Shown piece after piece: positions 35,583-48,809 of a DNA stretch of 64,000 nucleotides. The translations under genes were made by a program, and so were the position numbers. The DNA comes from Unio delphinus (Eukaryota > Mollusca > Bivalvia > Unionida > Unionidae), in contig JAQISU010000167.1 in the NCBI GenBank assembly GCA_029339505.1, positions 155,001 through 219,000 of the forward strand. Direction: 5' to 3'. Each line of letters starts with the position of its first letter. The stretch's first letter is position 1. The notes below the pieces were generated by a model that did no database searches, had not been told where the DNA came from, and worked only from the letters and a program-made list of their open reading frames with translations.

Positions 35583-35657
<75 letters not shown>
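35583..35657. repeat. (CT)n tract inside Gypsy family 2
   Basis: About 37 CT units between the protease and integrase parts. Copy 2 has one at the matching place (58600-58682). Confidence 0.95.
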
Positions 35658-35661
<4 letters not shown>

Positions 35662-35699
35662 TTGTCACGCCCATGTTACTACCGCAAGCACTTTTCTCT

Positions 35700-36107
35700 T
35701 AGATCGAGAGACGATCACATGCTTATACCTCTCAGATCCTTTCCGGGCGAATCAATACAAGATAACTCTACCTCAGAGACTTGCAAGTTCTCCTTTGCAT
35801 ACCCGCGTATCTTGTTAAAGGTAGAATCTTCCACTTGAAGTCTCCTTAATTCGCCATGTATCAAATGGTCTATATTCAAAGTCTAGGGGTTCAGCGGTTT
35901 CCACCCTGACCTTTCGCTCTACGGACCCCACGTGCAGCCATGTCTCATTGGCAGTATCTGTAGCTGTATTTGAACATTGTACAGTTTTACACCTTCTACC
36001 AGTGCCCATGGTCAATTCATTTATAGTAGGACGATGTTTCCAGCAGCCTTTGACAATATGGCCAGGATTGTTGCATCAATAGCATACAAATTCAAATTTC
36101 TTACCAG
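35700..36107 (-). pseudogene. Gypsy family 2 zinc knuckle and remnant protease region (copy 1)
   Basis: The minus strand reads KKFEFVCY-stop-CNNPGHIVKGCW, a CCHC knuckle with TGA after the tyrosine. TMGTGRRCKTVQCSNTATDT follows. Then a deletion of about 260 bases relative to copy 2 removes the protease active-site region. After it the frame resumes near VERKVRVETAEPLDFEYRPF. The gene is clearly dead. The same TGA in the knuckle occurs in copy 2 at 59349-59411. Confidence 0.6.
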
Positions 36108-36199
36108 GACCAGCTTTTAAAGCAGTTCATGTACATTATTTTCATTTCTTACAATGTCAAAAATAAATTTAAAAATATCATGGCATGTACCAACTACAG

Positions 36200-36344
<145 letters not shown>

Positions 36345-36840
36345 TTCATTTCAGCAATCACTTAAACACTGGTATAAATTCAAATTTAAATTATTAAATG
36401 CAGTGCAAAACATCTGTAAAATGATTAAAGATTCGTACTACTAAACATTTTATACCATATTTTGTGAATAAACATATCATTTAAAGTTTGTGCAACATTC
36501 AGTAAATGCGGCTTTTCAAATTTTAAAAGAATTTGCTATTCTTTCCTCACTTTGAATAAAAATAAAGATTGCGAAAGCAAAATCTGTTTGCAATGAAAGT
36601 AAAAAAAATATTTTCTTAAACATTTTATCATGGAATAAACTGATTGTACATTATAGGACATCAACATTGCAGTTAACTTAGATTAATTGATATATAAAAA
36701 ATAAGTAGCACCGATCGAATGAATAATTGTATCAGGAACATTGATACTTTCCGGTTTAAATCATTTATTTGTGTTTTTTCCACATCCATCAAGGCCAGAT
36801 GACACAAAAACTGAATAAGCTCTTTTAAATTTATTTAAAA
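36345..36840. repeat. dispersed repeat R2, copy 1
   Basis: Closely similar to 62490-62985, including CAGTAAATGCGGCTTTTCAA and the end GGCCAGATGACACAAAAACT. In copy 2 a plus-strand frame at 62547-62786 is open for 79 codons. Here it is broken. Confidence 0.85.
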
Positions 36841-36929
36841 GGTCCGTAAGTACATTAACATGTAAAGTGAACTAGAATTGTGATATAATTGGTTGCTTAC
36901 AAAAGATAGAATTGTATATTTAATTCATA

Positions 36930-37190
36930 TCGCTACAATGTATGTAGTGGCAGTTTATAGCGATTTTTAGCAATGGGTCATCACCCTTCAGACATGCAGT
37001 ATGATGTCCCACCCACTCACATTATCCTGACATCAGGCCGAAATGTCCTAACACTAACCTCTTAATGCCGAGCGCCTAGCGAGACAGCTGTTGGTAGCAT
37101 TTTTGTAAGTCTTTGATGTGACTCGGTCGGAGTTCAAACCACGACCTCCCGCTTCCGAGGCCGACGTTCTAACCACTAGGTCATTGATGC
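36930..37190 (-). mobile_element. tRNA-headed SINE
   Basis: The minus strand begins TGACCTAGTGGTTAGAACG (A box) and has GTGGTTTGAACTCC (B box). The body matches the SINE at 30764 (GGCATTAAGAGGTTAGTGTT). No pure dinucleotide tail is attached. Confidence 0.8.
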
Positions 37191-38295
37191 GGTCTATAAG
37201 TCGAGTCAAACTGCAAACATCAAAGATCCTGATCTGCTATAATCTTATGCGCATGCAGATTAGAATCTACGGTGTTTGTTATGTATACTGATCCTATTAA
37301 ACTGCACCGAACCAGATTTGTCAGCACATTATGCGCTGCAGATTTATGTGCCGTCTGCAGTTGGTCTAGTCTTATAAACGAGAACATACGATATGTACAT
37401 ACATCTCGATAGATTATATACATCTTAGCTTGGTCTACACGTTAATAAACAGAGATAACTACTTTTGAACATGTAATGTTCTGTTAAAATACGATATAAA
37501 ATATCGAGTCTTTGGACAAAAGCAAGATAATTTTTAAAAACCTATATTTCATCGTATTTTCATATCCCTAATTAGGCCAATATCCTATGAATGACTGTCA
37601 ATTGAATATTAGCTCATTTTTGTTTCCTCTTACCATGCCCAAGGGTGTATTTTGAGTCCTTTCAAACTACCAGATCATAGAGCAGTCTGCTGAAAGAAAA
37701 AGAAAAAAAAAATTAAATTTTATGGAAGGTGTATACCTTTTCGGCAAATATGTTTGGACTAAAGTAATAAATAAGAGTGAAATTTTTTGGTGGTGTTGTT
37801 AATGGGAGGTGGGGTATATATTTGTCATTTTTGCGATATGAGACTAATTAACCAAGTAAATGGAATGAGAGCGTGGGTACGTCTTTCAGACTTAAAATCG
37901 TCACGTGACTGGCTGGACCCATGAATCATGTTTCTCGTTAGTGATTAATCAAACACATGAATGTTCAACATAGAGCCGCGGGCCAGATCCGTCCCGCTCC
38001 TTGCTATTATCGGCGTTATTACTTCATAGAGTCTGACTTTAAAAGCAGCTTATTCTGCGCTTAGAGTCCTGTAAAATAATATACAGTGCAAGCGTTCAAT
38101 GAAGCGCTAAATATTCCTACTTCCGAATACAACATTTAGTACAACATCTAAAACAAACATTTTGGATTCACTTAAAATCTAACTGATCTGCAGTACGAAA
38201 GTACTTAATTAGTACATCAGCTATACTACATGTAATCATGTGAGTCTTAATTCAGATAAAGGTAACGAAAATAATAACAAAACCGCAAAGTTTTA
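37191..38295. other. Gypsy family 1 downstream region, no gene
   Basis: Homologous to 46373-47327. This is the sequence after the pol stop codon and probably contains the 3' LTR on the minus strand, but no clear TG...CA border or polypurine tract was identified. Confidence 0.4.
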
Positions 38296-39733
38296 GACTC
38301 GAAAACGTGACAATGCCTCAATATTTGCATTCTTTGCTCCCGGAAGGTGTTTGATTTTGTGCTCGCATGATTGCAAACACATGGACCATCTAAGAAGCCA
38401 TTAGTTGTCTGTTTTTCTTTTCTTTTGGCTTGGCCAGGTTAGCGGGTTATGGTCAGTTTCGATACTGAATGGAGCACCACACAAGTAGTAGTGAAGAGAC
38501 TTTATCGCGCTTACTATCGCAAGGCATTCTTTATCAATTGTAGAATAATTAAATTCCATGGGCAATAGTTTGCGGCTAGTATACGCTATAGGATGTTCAT
38601 CCTTATTGTAATTGTACTGACTCAAAACAGCTACAATCCTCACATCACTTGCATCCGTCTGCAGTCCAAATGTGCCTTTAAAAACAGGATTGATCAAGAT
38701 AGGTGGCTTTACCAGTGCATTCTTCAAGTCACTGAATGACTCAGCAGCTCTCTCATCCCATGTAACATAATTTGGCTGTCCCGTTCCTTGTTAAAATATA
38801 AAGCGGAGCCGAGAGCTAAGCGAACTTTTTAATGAATTGTCAATAATAGCCCACCATTCCTAGAAAGGATCAAATTTCTTTCGTTGCTGAAGGGGGTGGC
38901 AAGCTAACCATAGCTTTGACCCTGGCCTCGTCTAGTTTAATTTTGTGTCTGCCAGCAAGGCAAACAATGGTATCCTTTCCAATGTCACACTTGCACGATT
39001 TAACTTTGAGGTAGTTTTCTCGCAATCTCTCCAAAACTGCTTGTAGATCCTGAAGGTGATCATCCCCGGCCTCACTATAAATAATGATGTAATCAAAGTA
39101 AGAAGCAACATCACGTAATCTGGACAGCAACAAGTCTATCATGCGCGAACATGTAGCAGGTAAAGTTTTCATCCCAAAAGGCGCAATTGTAAAATCATAA
39201 AGTCTAAAGGGTGTCACAAAAGCAAATTTATTTTGCGCCTCTTTAGACAAAGGTACCTGCCAGTAACATTTAGTCATGTCTGGTTTGTTTATATATGTTG
39301 CAGTTCCCATCATCTTAAAGTTCGTCAATCCTTGGTGTAGGATAGGCATCAAAGAATGTGATGTTGTTCAATTTTATGTAATCAACACAGAGTCGCAGAC
39401 TTCTATGTCTCTTTTGAACAAGTACAATTGGTGAACTCCATGGGCATGTAGATGGTCTTATCAATTCTTGCTGTAACATTTCGTCTACTATAGATCTGAG
39501 TTCCGCCCTATTTGTATGGGAAATGCACTAGGGCTCTTGCGTGTTCGGAATAACTGCTCTTGTTCGAATGTTGTGAGGGATAAAGTTGATTTTGACGTTA
39601 GCACGTCGTCAAATTTTAGCACCTGTTCTCGCTGATTTTTCGTCAGTCTGCCATTCAGACTGATTTTATCAAAACTTTCCATATCGGAAAATTGGAAGTC
39701 AATCCGTCCTCCTCCATCAAATTCATAACACAC
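38296..39733 (-). pseudogene. Gypsy family 1 reverse transcriptase and RNase H (copy 1)
   Basis: On the minus strand a linker (LNGRLTKNQREQVLKFDDVL) leads to reverse transcriptase with INKPDMTKCYWQVPLSKEAQ and FTIAPFGMKTLPATCSRM. The catalytic box here is YFDYIIIYS, with the second Asp changed to Tyr, so it is dead. RNase H follows with QTDASDVRIVAVLSQYN, AYTSRKLLP, STIDKECLAIV and ETDHNPLTW. It ends LPGAKNANIEALSRFRV and a stop at about 38296. Integrase lies upstream, at higher coordinates. A stop right after the 'ALSR' motif means RNase H is the last pol domain. Confidence 0.8.
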
Positions 39734-39740
39734 AGTTGCT

Positions 39741-40545
39741 GATAACAGTATAGAACATCAACCAATCTCTGGCGAATCGATGCACGTATTTTACAACTGA
39801 CTTGTATGTCTCACCATCACCGGTTAAAAGAACCTTAAGAATCTCCCTCAGCGCTCTTCCTGGCCAATCATATAGCAGCTCAAACTGCAAAAACCCAGTT
39901 GCTTCATGTAATATCTTGCAATAGCAAAACGGTGCGTAAGGCACCATCACATCTAACTCTTCACCTTTCGCGGAACAGTTTCTTCAAGACTGCTTTGAGT
40001 GTGCCATTAAAGTTTTCGACTTTTCCATTGGATTGTGGCCTGCAAGGAGAGATTGGTGTCCTCTTGATGTTCAACATGTTGTAGAGTTCTTTTAGAACAG
40101 TACTTGTGAAGTTGGTCCCCTTTTGTCTGTAAAGATAATCTTAGGTATACCAACCCGACTAAATAGGCCAATGGACACTGTTTTGACATCGATGTCCTTC
40201 AAAGGAATTGCTTCCGGATACCGGGTGGCTTCATCTACGATGGTTAGTATATAATTGTTCCCAGCCTTTATGTGCTGTAGTGTGCTAACGATAACTATCG
40301 CAATCTTAACAAAAGGGTCAAATACAGCTGTTGGACATACCATTGGAGCTTTCTCTTTCCATATTCTCCTTGCCTTTTTTGACAGATGTCACAAATCCTG
40401 ACGTGCCTCTGAATATCCCCAAACATTCCTAGCAAAAGAAACGCAGATGTTATTCTTGCTTTTGTTTTGTCCTTTCCTAAATGACCAGCAAGAGGTTTAT
40501 CATGCACCAGCTCCATTACTACTTGACGTAACTGCTTTGGCACTG
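39741..40545 (-). pseudogene. Gypsy family 1 integrase (copy 1)
   Basis: The HHCC zinc module is VHDKPLAGHLGKDKTKARI followed by VRICDICQKRQG. The catalytic core shows ILTIVDEATRYPEAIPLKDI and GIPKIIFTDKRGPTSQ with the first two acids. The third acid is in CRPQSNGKVENFNGTLKAV near 40030. The C-terminal part has ATGFLQFELLYDWPGRALRE. About 260 bases of the C-terminal domain present in copy 2 are deleted here. At least four shifts are present. Upstream, 40546-40700 has scattered related coding without a clear protease. Confidence 0.75.
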
Positions 40546-40991
40546 GTACTGAAAAATCAATTCTACTTTAATATTGTCCAGCTGATCAAGCGACAGGTTC
40601 TTGTCATCAGCCTCATCTTCACGATAGATGTCATCCTCGTCCTAATCGGAACCACGATCACTATCTATGTCTGAAACAAAGCCTATCTGGATCCAGATTA
40701 TCCAGTTTTAGTGTTTGGACCCTACTTTTTGTTTCTTTCACTTTCTTCCGTTTCCTTTTGCGCGACCTTGACTGCATCCTTCTTATTACCATAGTCCCTT
40801 TTTGAATGTCCATCCCAGCAGCGCTTGTGCTTCCAAGTCAGATACCGACCCAGCCTGGACATGACCCTTGTAGTATGGCATATCTGATTCTCCCATGGCT
40901 AACTTCGCCTCAACCGGTTGTCCATATGCGGTTTAGAGTGTCACGTTTTGCCCTTAAATGATCCATGGTCGTTTCTGCATCTGTATCTTAC
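40546..40991. other. upstream part of Gypsy family 1, poorly resolved
   Basis: Lys/Arg-rich minus-strand fragments (KRKRKKVKE) suggest pol or gag remains, but no protease or zinc knuckle was identified. Confidence 0.35.
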
Positions 40992-41102
40992 CTGTATACA
41001 TACATACATACATACATAAATGCATGCATACATACATACATACATACATACATACATACATACATACATACATACATACATACATACATACATACATACA
41101 TA
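40992..41102. repeat. (CATA)n microsatellite
   Basis: About 27 units with a few substitutions near 41018-41030. Confidence 0.95.
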
Positions 41103-42449
41103 CTCTAACAGAGCATAACAAAACATGAAGCACTAAAAAAAAACGGTACATTCTTTTCTATTATATCAAGGTAGAAGTAGAACAATACGTTCCTAAAATA
41201 TATTCCTTTATTCTCTTACTTTTATAATGAAATCGTTCTTATTTTATTCTGCTCAATAAGGTTGTATCACTTTGTACACCTGGAAATCAGAGTTTTGTGT
41301 GAAAATGTTGATTGGAGTAATCTCGAAGTGACAGCAATACTAATGCATGCAAAAATCCTATTAAACCTAAACCAGTACACTGTCAAACATTAATCCAATT
41401 TAATGTATATTGCACAAATACAGAAGTATCTGATAATCACGTTTAATCATTTAAACATGAACAATTTAAAGACACAATTTATCTAATGTCAGTGATGCAT
41501 TAAATATAGATGAGAAAGACCAACGATTGTAATAGGGATGTAGTACCGGTGGTTATCAAATTGCATTTTATCACTAAGTTTCATTGTTTGATGTATGTAT
41601 ATAGAGCGCAATATGTCGTCATCGTGTGCTAATAACAAAAGGTTAATATAAACCAGAATCGTGTAATATATAGGTCAAAGCGACATTCACATATTGTAAG
41701 AGTGTAGTCCTAATGACGTTACATAAAGTGAATAAGTTTTATGATACAATTCAATTAAAAGATTTGGCAGAAAAATAATGTTTAGTTTTAAGAACACATT
41801 CTCCACACCACAGAGGTTAATTTGTAGTTCTTGAAGAAACGAACTCTGTAAATAAGATGTAGCTGGTGTATTTAACGGAATGATGATCACATCATTATAG
41901 TCGATGCCTGCAAAAGCGGCAACCAAAACTTCTTCCCATCCCACTGTCACTTTTTGCAGTCGACGTTGCCGAATCAACGTTTTCTTAGCTCAGGAAAGTG
42001 TCTGTATGGCCACTCACTGTAATTCTGTTAAATATAAATTTCCTTTAAACATATTTCCGTCCCTTGTCTCCCAATTTATAGACATTCACGCAGTCATGAA
42101 GTGACAGGAGACGTTCGGTTGCCTAGTTAGGTAAAAAAAAAAAAGAATGTCAAATGTGCGATGTTGTTTTATTATCCAATGAGAACCAAATATAACATCA
42201 CTTATCTGTTTGGACAGTATGTGATGTTCCAAACAAGTGATCATAAACCGTCAATTGGTTACACTGAACTGGCTTTAGTAATTGAAAAAGCGGGTGCTGG
42301 ATAGTAATTAAAATACGGTGCTAGATAGTGGGTCATTTGATTGTCGAGTAATGTGTTGGATTCTATATGAATATTTTAGCATTGTATTTTCTTTAGTTCC
42401 TTTAGTGAACCATCTGAGCCCAGTTCGAATCCATGACCTCATCAATAGT
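41103..42449. other. no gene recognised
   Basis: AT-rich DNA. A possible tRNA-like B box lies near 42420 (GTTCGAATCC), but no full SINE was traced. Confidence 0.4.
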
Positions 42450-43680
42450 TACCGAAGAATAAAAATGACTATAATGGTGTATTTCATTTAAACTTTCAGT
42501 TGTATTTGAAATAATTACATCGTTATCATCAATCAATTCGTTGATTACAATTTTGTTGTGTCGATATTTGTCAAGACTTAGAACGTATTTAGTATTTATA
42601 TCGCTTTCAATAGCCCTTTTTGCTTTGATCTCAATATAGATCTCATAATTCAGGTTTCTTAGTGCCTTGACTGTTATTTTAGTTCTTAATATTTGTAAAT
42701 GTTATATGATTCTTTATTAGCAACTATTTCTGAAAATGATTTTAATTTATTTTGCATTCTAAAATAGTCTTGTAATTTTACCTTATTTATTCTTGTACAG
42801 AATACTTAGGGACTTTTTTTTTAATTTACGTATTTTACATTATCCGACTAAATGAGTTGTTCACATAAATACATTTTTCAGATTTTTCCTTGGCATGAAT
42901 TGAGTTCACTCTGTGTGCATACTCTTTCTTACAAAGAACATTGTTTTTAGTGCCCACAATATGAACCCTGTTTCCACTTTGCATATATTTAGTTTAAGAT
43001 ATACGAAAGAATGATCGCTAAAGAATATGTATCTGCATAGTAAATATTTTGCACACAATAATGAAAGTTTGAAGAAAATCAAAATTAATATATTCTACTA
43101 TGCTTCATTTCGCAGTTCTGGAAAAAAGATGAGTGCCAGGATTTCGTGGTCTCGATAAATCGGAAATATTCCTATCATAAATAATTTTATAAAGCTCACG
43201 AACAGCTACATTATGAACATGTAGCGTTTATTTCGATCAATTCCTGCTATAGCTGTATTAAAATCACCAGCCAAGATAGTGCCATCACTCGTATTATTGT
43301 GAAAATGTTTTTAGTTTCATGAAAAGTTATACCTTCCCCACACAACATTTGGAGCACAAATATTGATTAAATCGATCAAGCTATCATCAATAAATATTTT
43401 AAGATGCAAAATTCTACCCTTTTTAATCATTTCTTGTGTCACCTGAATTTTCAATTTTCTCACTACTAAAACAGCAACACCCACCCTCCTATTGTCGGTA
43501 TTACTATAAATATATTTCCGTTTCAAAACTCATACTTTTATCAAACTCATCAACCCAAAAGTTTTCTTGCAATAATAGAAGATAACTTCTTTTCTCTTTA
43601 AATATTTCTAAATCAGTCTTTAGTCAAATCTCGCAAGTGATTTACATTTAGAGATATACTATTTAAAGCCATGATAATGA
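42450..43680 (-). mobile_element. L1/Tx1-like LINE, endonuclease fragment
   Basis: From about 43680 on the minus strand: SISLNVNHLRDLTKD, then the open part 43317-43526 with RRVGVAVLVVRKLKIQVTQE and LIDLINICAPNV, and GTILAGDFNTAI near 43280. SDHSFVYLKLNI follows near 43000. These are the asparagine, GDFN and SDH motifs of the LINE apurinic endonuclease. Downstream to 42450 it is diffuse, with Lys-rich linker-like coding. No reverse transcriptase was found. Several stops and shifts are present. Confidence 0.6.
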
Positions 43681-44536
43681 TGTGTCTATTGCAAACATTA
43701 AACAGTGTTGAATATTTTATCATTTCTTAATAGTTTTCGTCGCATTCTATTTATTTTCAGGTTAGCTAATGGGTTCAACCTTCTTCTCTTCTGTATTATT
43801 TTGAAACTGCCTATATTAGTACCGTTGTATTAACATCTCTTAGCATTGTTTGATCTTTCAACAACGTCTTCAACCACCATCCTGTCATCACCTGAATCTG
43901 ACACTGATCCATCACTAATAGAATGTTTGTTGTTTACCTCTTCTTCAGATTCTATTTCTGCATTGGTCATTTCTGATTCTTTCATTTCTTCCCCTACTTA
44001 TTGCATTCTCAATGCCTTCTTTATCATATTCCCCACTCCTCTGTAACTCCTATATTTGTTCCCTCGTAACATCATCAACTTGCATGTGACATAATAAATG
44101 TTCTCTCTGTAACACGTACATGTTTGTGTCTCTATATATGCTACTTTCTTGTTTGGTATAGTGACTTCATACAAATTTGCACCTTTGGATACGACTGCAT
44201 AGACCAACATATCTCCGGTTTATTCTTCAACACTTCTAATAGAATAACTTTTCTTGATCTCCTTCACATCTATAACATTAATCACCACTGCACATTCCTT
44301 TCACAAACTACGAGAGGCCCATGCCCTTCTATCAATGTTACATGCTCTGCTAATTGTTTGCTTGAGTCATTGGAATTTAGAATCAGCTCCCAGTATATAT
44401 ATGCAATCACAAAAATCTCAAAAACGTACATGTGACAAATTTAATCAGAAAGACAGTCTTATCAAGGAAACAAAATGAAAATTCACAGAGCGTTCATTGA
44501 CAGTAATTTCCTTTTGATGTCACAACAGGAAGTCCT
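43681..44536. other. possible LINE ORF1 region, unresolved
   Basis: Minus-strand patches such as VAYIETQTCTCYRENIYYVT lie upstream of the LINE endonuclease and could be ORF1 remains. No CCHC or RRM motif is clear. Confidence 0.3.
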
Positions 44537-44617
44537 CTTTGGTATGATTCTGCTGGGGTTCAAACCCACGACTTCCCACTTCTGAAGTGAACGCTCAAAC
44601 CATTAGGCTACCAAAGA
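44537..44617 (-). mobile_element. SINE head fragment, tRNA-like
   Basis: On the minus strand TAGCCTAATGGTTTGAGCG is the A box and GTGGGTTTGAACCCC the B box. The body of the other SINEs is not attached, so this is a truncated or distinct SINE. It would not fold as a complete functional tRNA as far as I can judge. Confidence 0.6.
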
Positions 44618-46092
44618 CAAGAACCAGTAAACCTAACTACAACATTACATACATACAGTAGGGATGAAATAATACTGAAAATAGAAGAAAAAAGACCTCG
44701 CCTAATATTTTCGAAAAGTTAACCATCCTTTTATGTAAAAACATGCTATTAGTATCTGAAGGTGTAACATTATACATGTGTGACTGACCAATCAGAACCC
44801 TCTTCGCATGAGTCATAGTTCCACTTGTACCTGTCTCTTTGATAGCACTCTGTGTTAAGACCTTACTGTAGTCATTTGTATGTATTAAAGTTAGAACACG
44901 GGGACTCATCTCATGTATTAATGGCATACCACAACCAAGTGTTTAAGAATTTGTCTATAAATATTTGAAGTATTTCAATCTTCAATCAGAACCCATTGAC
45001 AATGCATGTTTTGTTAGAATAGTTATCAGTTGTTTCATTAATATTTCACCAATAATTAGCATGTTTCCTAAGAAAGAGTGACATTTATTAAAATCATAGC
45101 ATACGCTACCCAAGGCCATTATAAGCTGAAAGGCCCCACGTGTTTCCAAATTTAGCCCAAGACACCGACAATTTTATGCTCTCAGTAACGACATTTATAT
45201 AAATCTACACACATTACCAATAAACTACATGAAAGCGTTTCCTGTCCTACATACGTGTAAATTAAAATACACTTACACTTACCCAGTCTCCCCACTTCCC
45301 CACTCAAAAAAATAGAAAAGATAAAGGTGGTTGATACGTACATGGGGTAGCGATTGGCTTTTGGTATCGATTAAGGGCGTTAAACTCTACAGGTTGCATG
45401 TTTATGTTTGCTAGATACGATGCTACTCGCCATTTTCTTTACCATAGAACTTCGCTAGAAATAATTTAAAGAATGATGTGTTTAACACAATGTTACAGCT
45501 GTATCTGAGATCAAAGCTACTGGAGAAATTGTAAACCGAAATTACTTGGAGTTACATATCTCTGAAGGTTACATTGAAGATTTAATTATATTACCATTTG
45601 TTAAAAACATTTATGTAGCATACTGATCGTGTCTAAAACGAAGGGAAACAAAATTATAACAATCATCATCTATACTTAATCGATCTGAGCTGTTCAATAA
45701 AAAAGTAGTTTTGAAAGGAAAAGGTGACGAAACGTATGGAAGTTGATTTAAAGCATCACACACATTCCCGAGAAGAAAAAAAAACATTTTCTTTGAAACT
45801 CTATATTTTAGAATAATATGACAACCTAGAAAAATCAAGACTATGAAATGAAAGCTTCACAAGATATCAAATATTTTATAATATACATTTATATCTGTTT
45901 GCTTTTCTTGTTTTGAATTTCGTCTCCATTGCTTGCCGAACATGATTTGAAAAAAGGAAAACAGTTTTAGGATTATTTCTTAGGAAACGAAACTAAGTGA
46001 AATGTGATGAATATTTTTGTTTTTAAATTAATGACATGCCATTTAGTGATTAAAAATGTATTACACAATCAGTCATTGAGTTTTTCATGAGA
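44618..46092. other. no gene recognised
   Basis: AT-rich unique DNA without family signal. Confidence 0.45.
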
Positions 46093-46372
46093 CACATATA
46101 CACAATATATATATATGTGTGTGTGTGTATGTGTGTGTGTGTGTGTGTGTGATTTTTAATGAAGTTTTTAAACAAATTCATTCATATCGCAATAATGTAT
46201 ACAGTGAGGCAGTTTATGGCAATTTCTAGCTAGTGGTAAAATCCCTCAGACATGTAGTATGATGTCCCACCTAGTCACATTATCCTGACACCAGGCCGAC
46301 CAGTCCTAAACACAAACCTCTAAATGCCGAGCGCCTAGCGAGACAGCTGTTGGTAGCATTTTTGTAAGTCTG
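46093..46372 (-). mobile_element. SINE, lacking its tRNA head, with (CA)n tail
   Basis: The body matches the SINE at 36930-37190 (GCCGAGCGCCTAGCGAGACA on plus). It stops at 46372 where the tRNA-like head should be, joining directly to the family 1 Gypsy 3' region. The GT tract at 46107-46150 is the tail. Confidence 0.75.
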
Positions 46373-47327
46373 GCAGATTTATGTGTAGTTCGCAGTTGGT
46401 CTAGTTTCATAAACCAGTACATATGGTATGTACATACAACTCGATAGATTATAAACAACTCAGCTTGGTCTAGACGTTAATAATCAGAGATAATTGAACA
46501 TTTAGTGTTCTGACAAAATACGATATAAAATATTGAGTCTTTGGAGAAAAGCAAGATAATATTGAAAAACCTATATTTCTTTCATATTTTCCCATCCCTA
46601 ATTGCTCCAAAATCCTTTGAAGGGCTGGGAATTGAATATTAGCTCATTTTTGTTTCCTCTTACCATGCCCAAGGGTGTATTTAGAATTCGTTTGAACTAC
46701 CAGATCATAGAGAAGTCTGCTGAAAGGAATACATAAATACATAAATGAATAAATTAAATTTTATGGAAGGTGTATACCTTTTCGGCAAATATATTTGGAC
46801 TAAAGTAATAAATAAGAGTGAAATTTGTTGGTGGTGTTGTTACTGGGAGGTGGGGCGTATATTTGTAATTTTTGCGAAATAAGGCTAACTAACCAAGTGA
46901 ATTGAATGAGAGCGTAGGTATGTCTTTTCAGCCTTAAAATCGTCAGGTGACTGGACCCATGATTCTTGTTTCTCGTTAGTGATTAATCTACCACAAGAAT
47001 GTTTAACATACAGCCCGCGGGCCAGATCCGTCCCGCTACCTGCATTTATCGATGTTATTGCATCTAACTTTAAAAGTAGCTTATTCCGCTTAGAGTCCTA
47101 TCAAATAATATACAGTGCAAGCGTTCAATGAAGCGCTAAATATTTCCACATTCCGAATACAACATTTAGCAAAGATCTAAAACAAACCTTTTGGATTCAC
47201 TTCAAATCTAACTGAACTGCAGTACGAAAGTACTTAATTAGTACACAAGATACACTACTTGTAATCACGTGAGTCTTAATTCAGATAAGTCAAACGAAAA
47301 TGATAACAAAACCGCAAAGTTTTAGGC
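46373..47327. other. Gypsy family 1 downstream region, copy 2
   Basis: Homologous to 37300-38295. Probably contains a decayed 3' LTR. Borders were not identified. Confidence 0.4.
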
Positions 47328-48540
47328 TCGAAAACGTGACAATCTATCAACATTTGCATTCTCTGCTCCCGGAAGGTGTTTGATCGTGAGCTCGTATGAT
47401 TGCAGGCACATGGACCATCTAAGAAGCCATTAGTTGTGTTTTTCTTTTCTTTTGGCTATGCCAGGTTAGCGGGTACTGGTCATTTTCTACACTGAATGGA
47501 GCACGACACAAGAAGTAGTGAAGAGATTATATTGCCCTTACTATCGCAAGGCATTCTTTATCAATTGTAGAATAATTAAGTTCCATGGGCAATAGTTTAC
47601 GGCTAGGATAGGCTATAGAATGTTTGTCCTTATTGTAGTTGTACTGACTCAAAACAGCTACAATGCTCACATCACTTGCATCCGTCTGCAGTCCAAATGG
47701 GCCTTTAAAAACAGGGTTGATCAAGATAGGTGGCTTTACCAGTGCATTCTTCAAGTCACTGAATGACTCAGCAGCTCTCTCACCCCATGTAATATAATTT
47801 GGCTGTCCCGTTTGATGTCAAAATACAAAGCGGAGCCGAGAGCTAAGCAAACTTCTTAATGAATTGTCTATAATAGCCCACCATTCCTAGAAAGGATCGC
47901 AACTCTTTCTTTCTTAAACGGTGTGGCAAGTTAACCATAGCTTTGACCTTGGCGTCGTCTAGTTTAAATTTTCCTCCACCAACAATGTGACTAAGGCAAA
48001 CAATGGTATCCTTTCCAATGTCACACTTGCACGATTTAACGGTGAGATAGTTTGTTCGCAATCTCCCCAAGACTGCTCGTGGGTACTGAGGATGATCATC
48101 AAAGGTTTCCACTATAAATAATGATGTCATCAAAGTAAGAAGCAACATCACGTAATTTGAACAACAACAATTCCATCATGCGCGAACATGTATCAGGTGA
48201 AGTTTTCATCCCGAAAGGCGCAACTGTAAAATCATACAGTACAAAGGGCAAAAATGAACATTTATCAATCGCTTTTTTAGACAAAGGCGTCTGCCAGTAA
48301 CATTTAGTCATGTCTGGTTTGCTTATATACGATGCAGTTCCCATCATTTCAAAGTTCGTCTATCCTTGGTGTAGGATAGGCATCAAAGAATGTGATATTG
48401 TTTATGTTTCTGTAATCAACACAGAGTCGCAGACTTCTATGTTTCTTTTGAACAAGTTCAATTGGTGAACACCATGGGCATGTAGTTTGCTGTAATATTT
48501 TGTCTACTATAGCTCTGAGTTCAACCCATTTTGCATTAGG
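47328..48540 (-). pseudogene. Gypsy family 1 reverse transcriptase and RNase H (copy 2)
   Basis: Same plan as 38296-39733. Reverse transcriptase has SKPDMTKCYWQTPLSKKA, FTVAPFGMKTSPDTCSRM and an intact YFDDIIIYS box, unlike copy 1. RNase H has QTDASDVSIVAVLSQYN, AYPSRKLLP and STIDKECLAIV. The end LPGAENANVDRLSRF is followed by a stop at the place matching copy 1. Several frameshifts, for example near 48150 and 47520, make it non-functional. Confidence 0.8.
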
Positions 48541-48809
48541 AATTTACAAGGGCTTCTGCGTGTGCGGGATATCTGTTCTTGTTCGAATGTTGTGAGGGAT
48601 AAAAGATAAAGCTGGTTTTGAATGGTTTTGACGTTAGCACGTCTTAAAACTCAGGTCATAATTTTACCACCTGTTCTCGCATTTATTTCCATCAGTATGC
48701 CTTTCAGACGGATTTTATCTAACCTCTCCATATCGGAAAATGGGTCAGTCAATCCGTCCTCCTCCATCAAATTCATTACATACAGTTGCAGATAACAGTA
48801 CAGCTCTCA

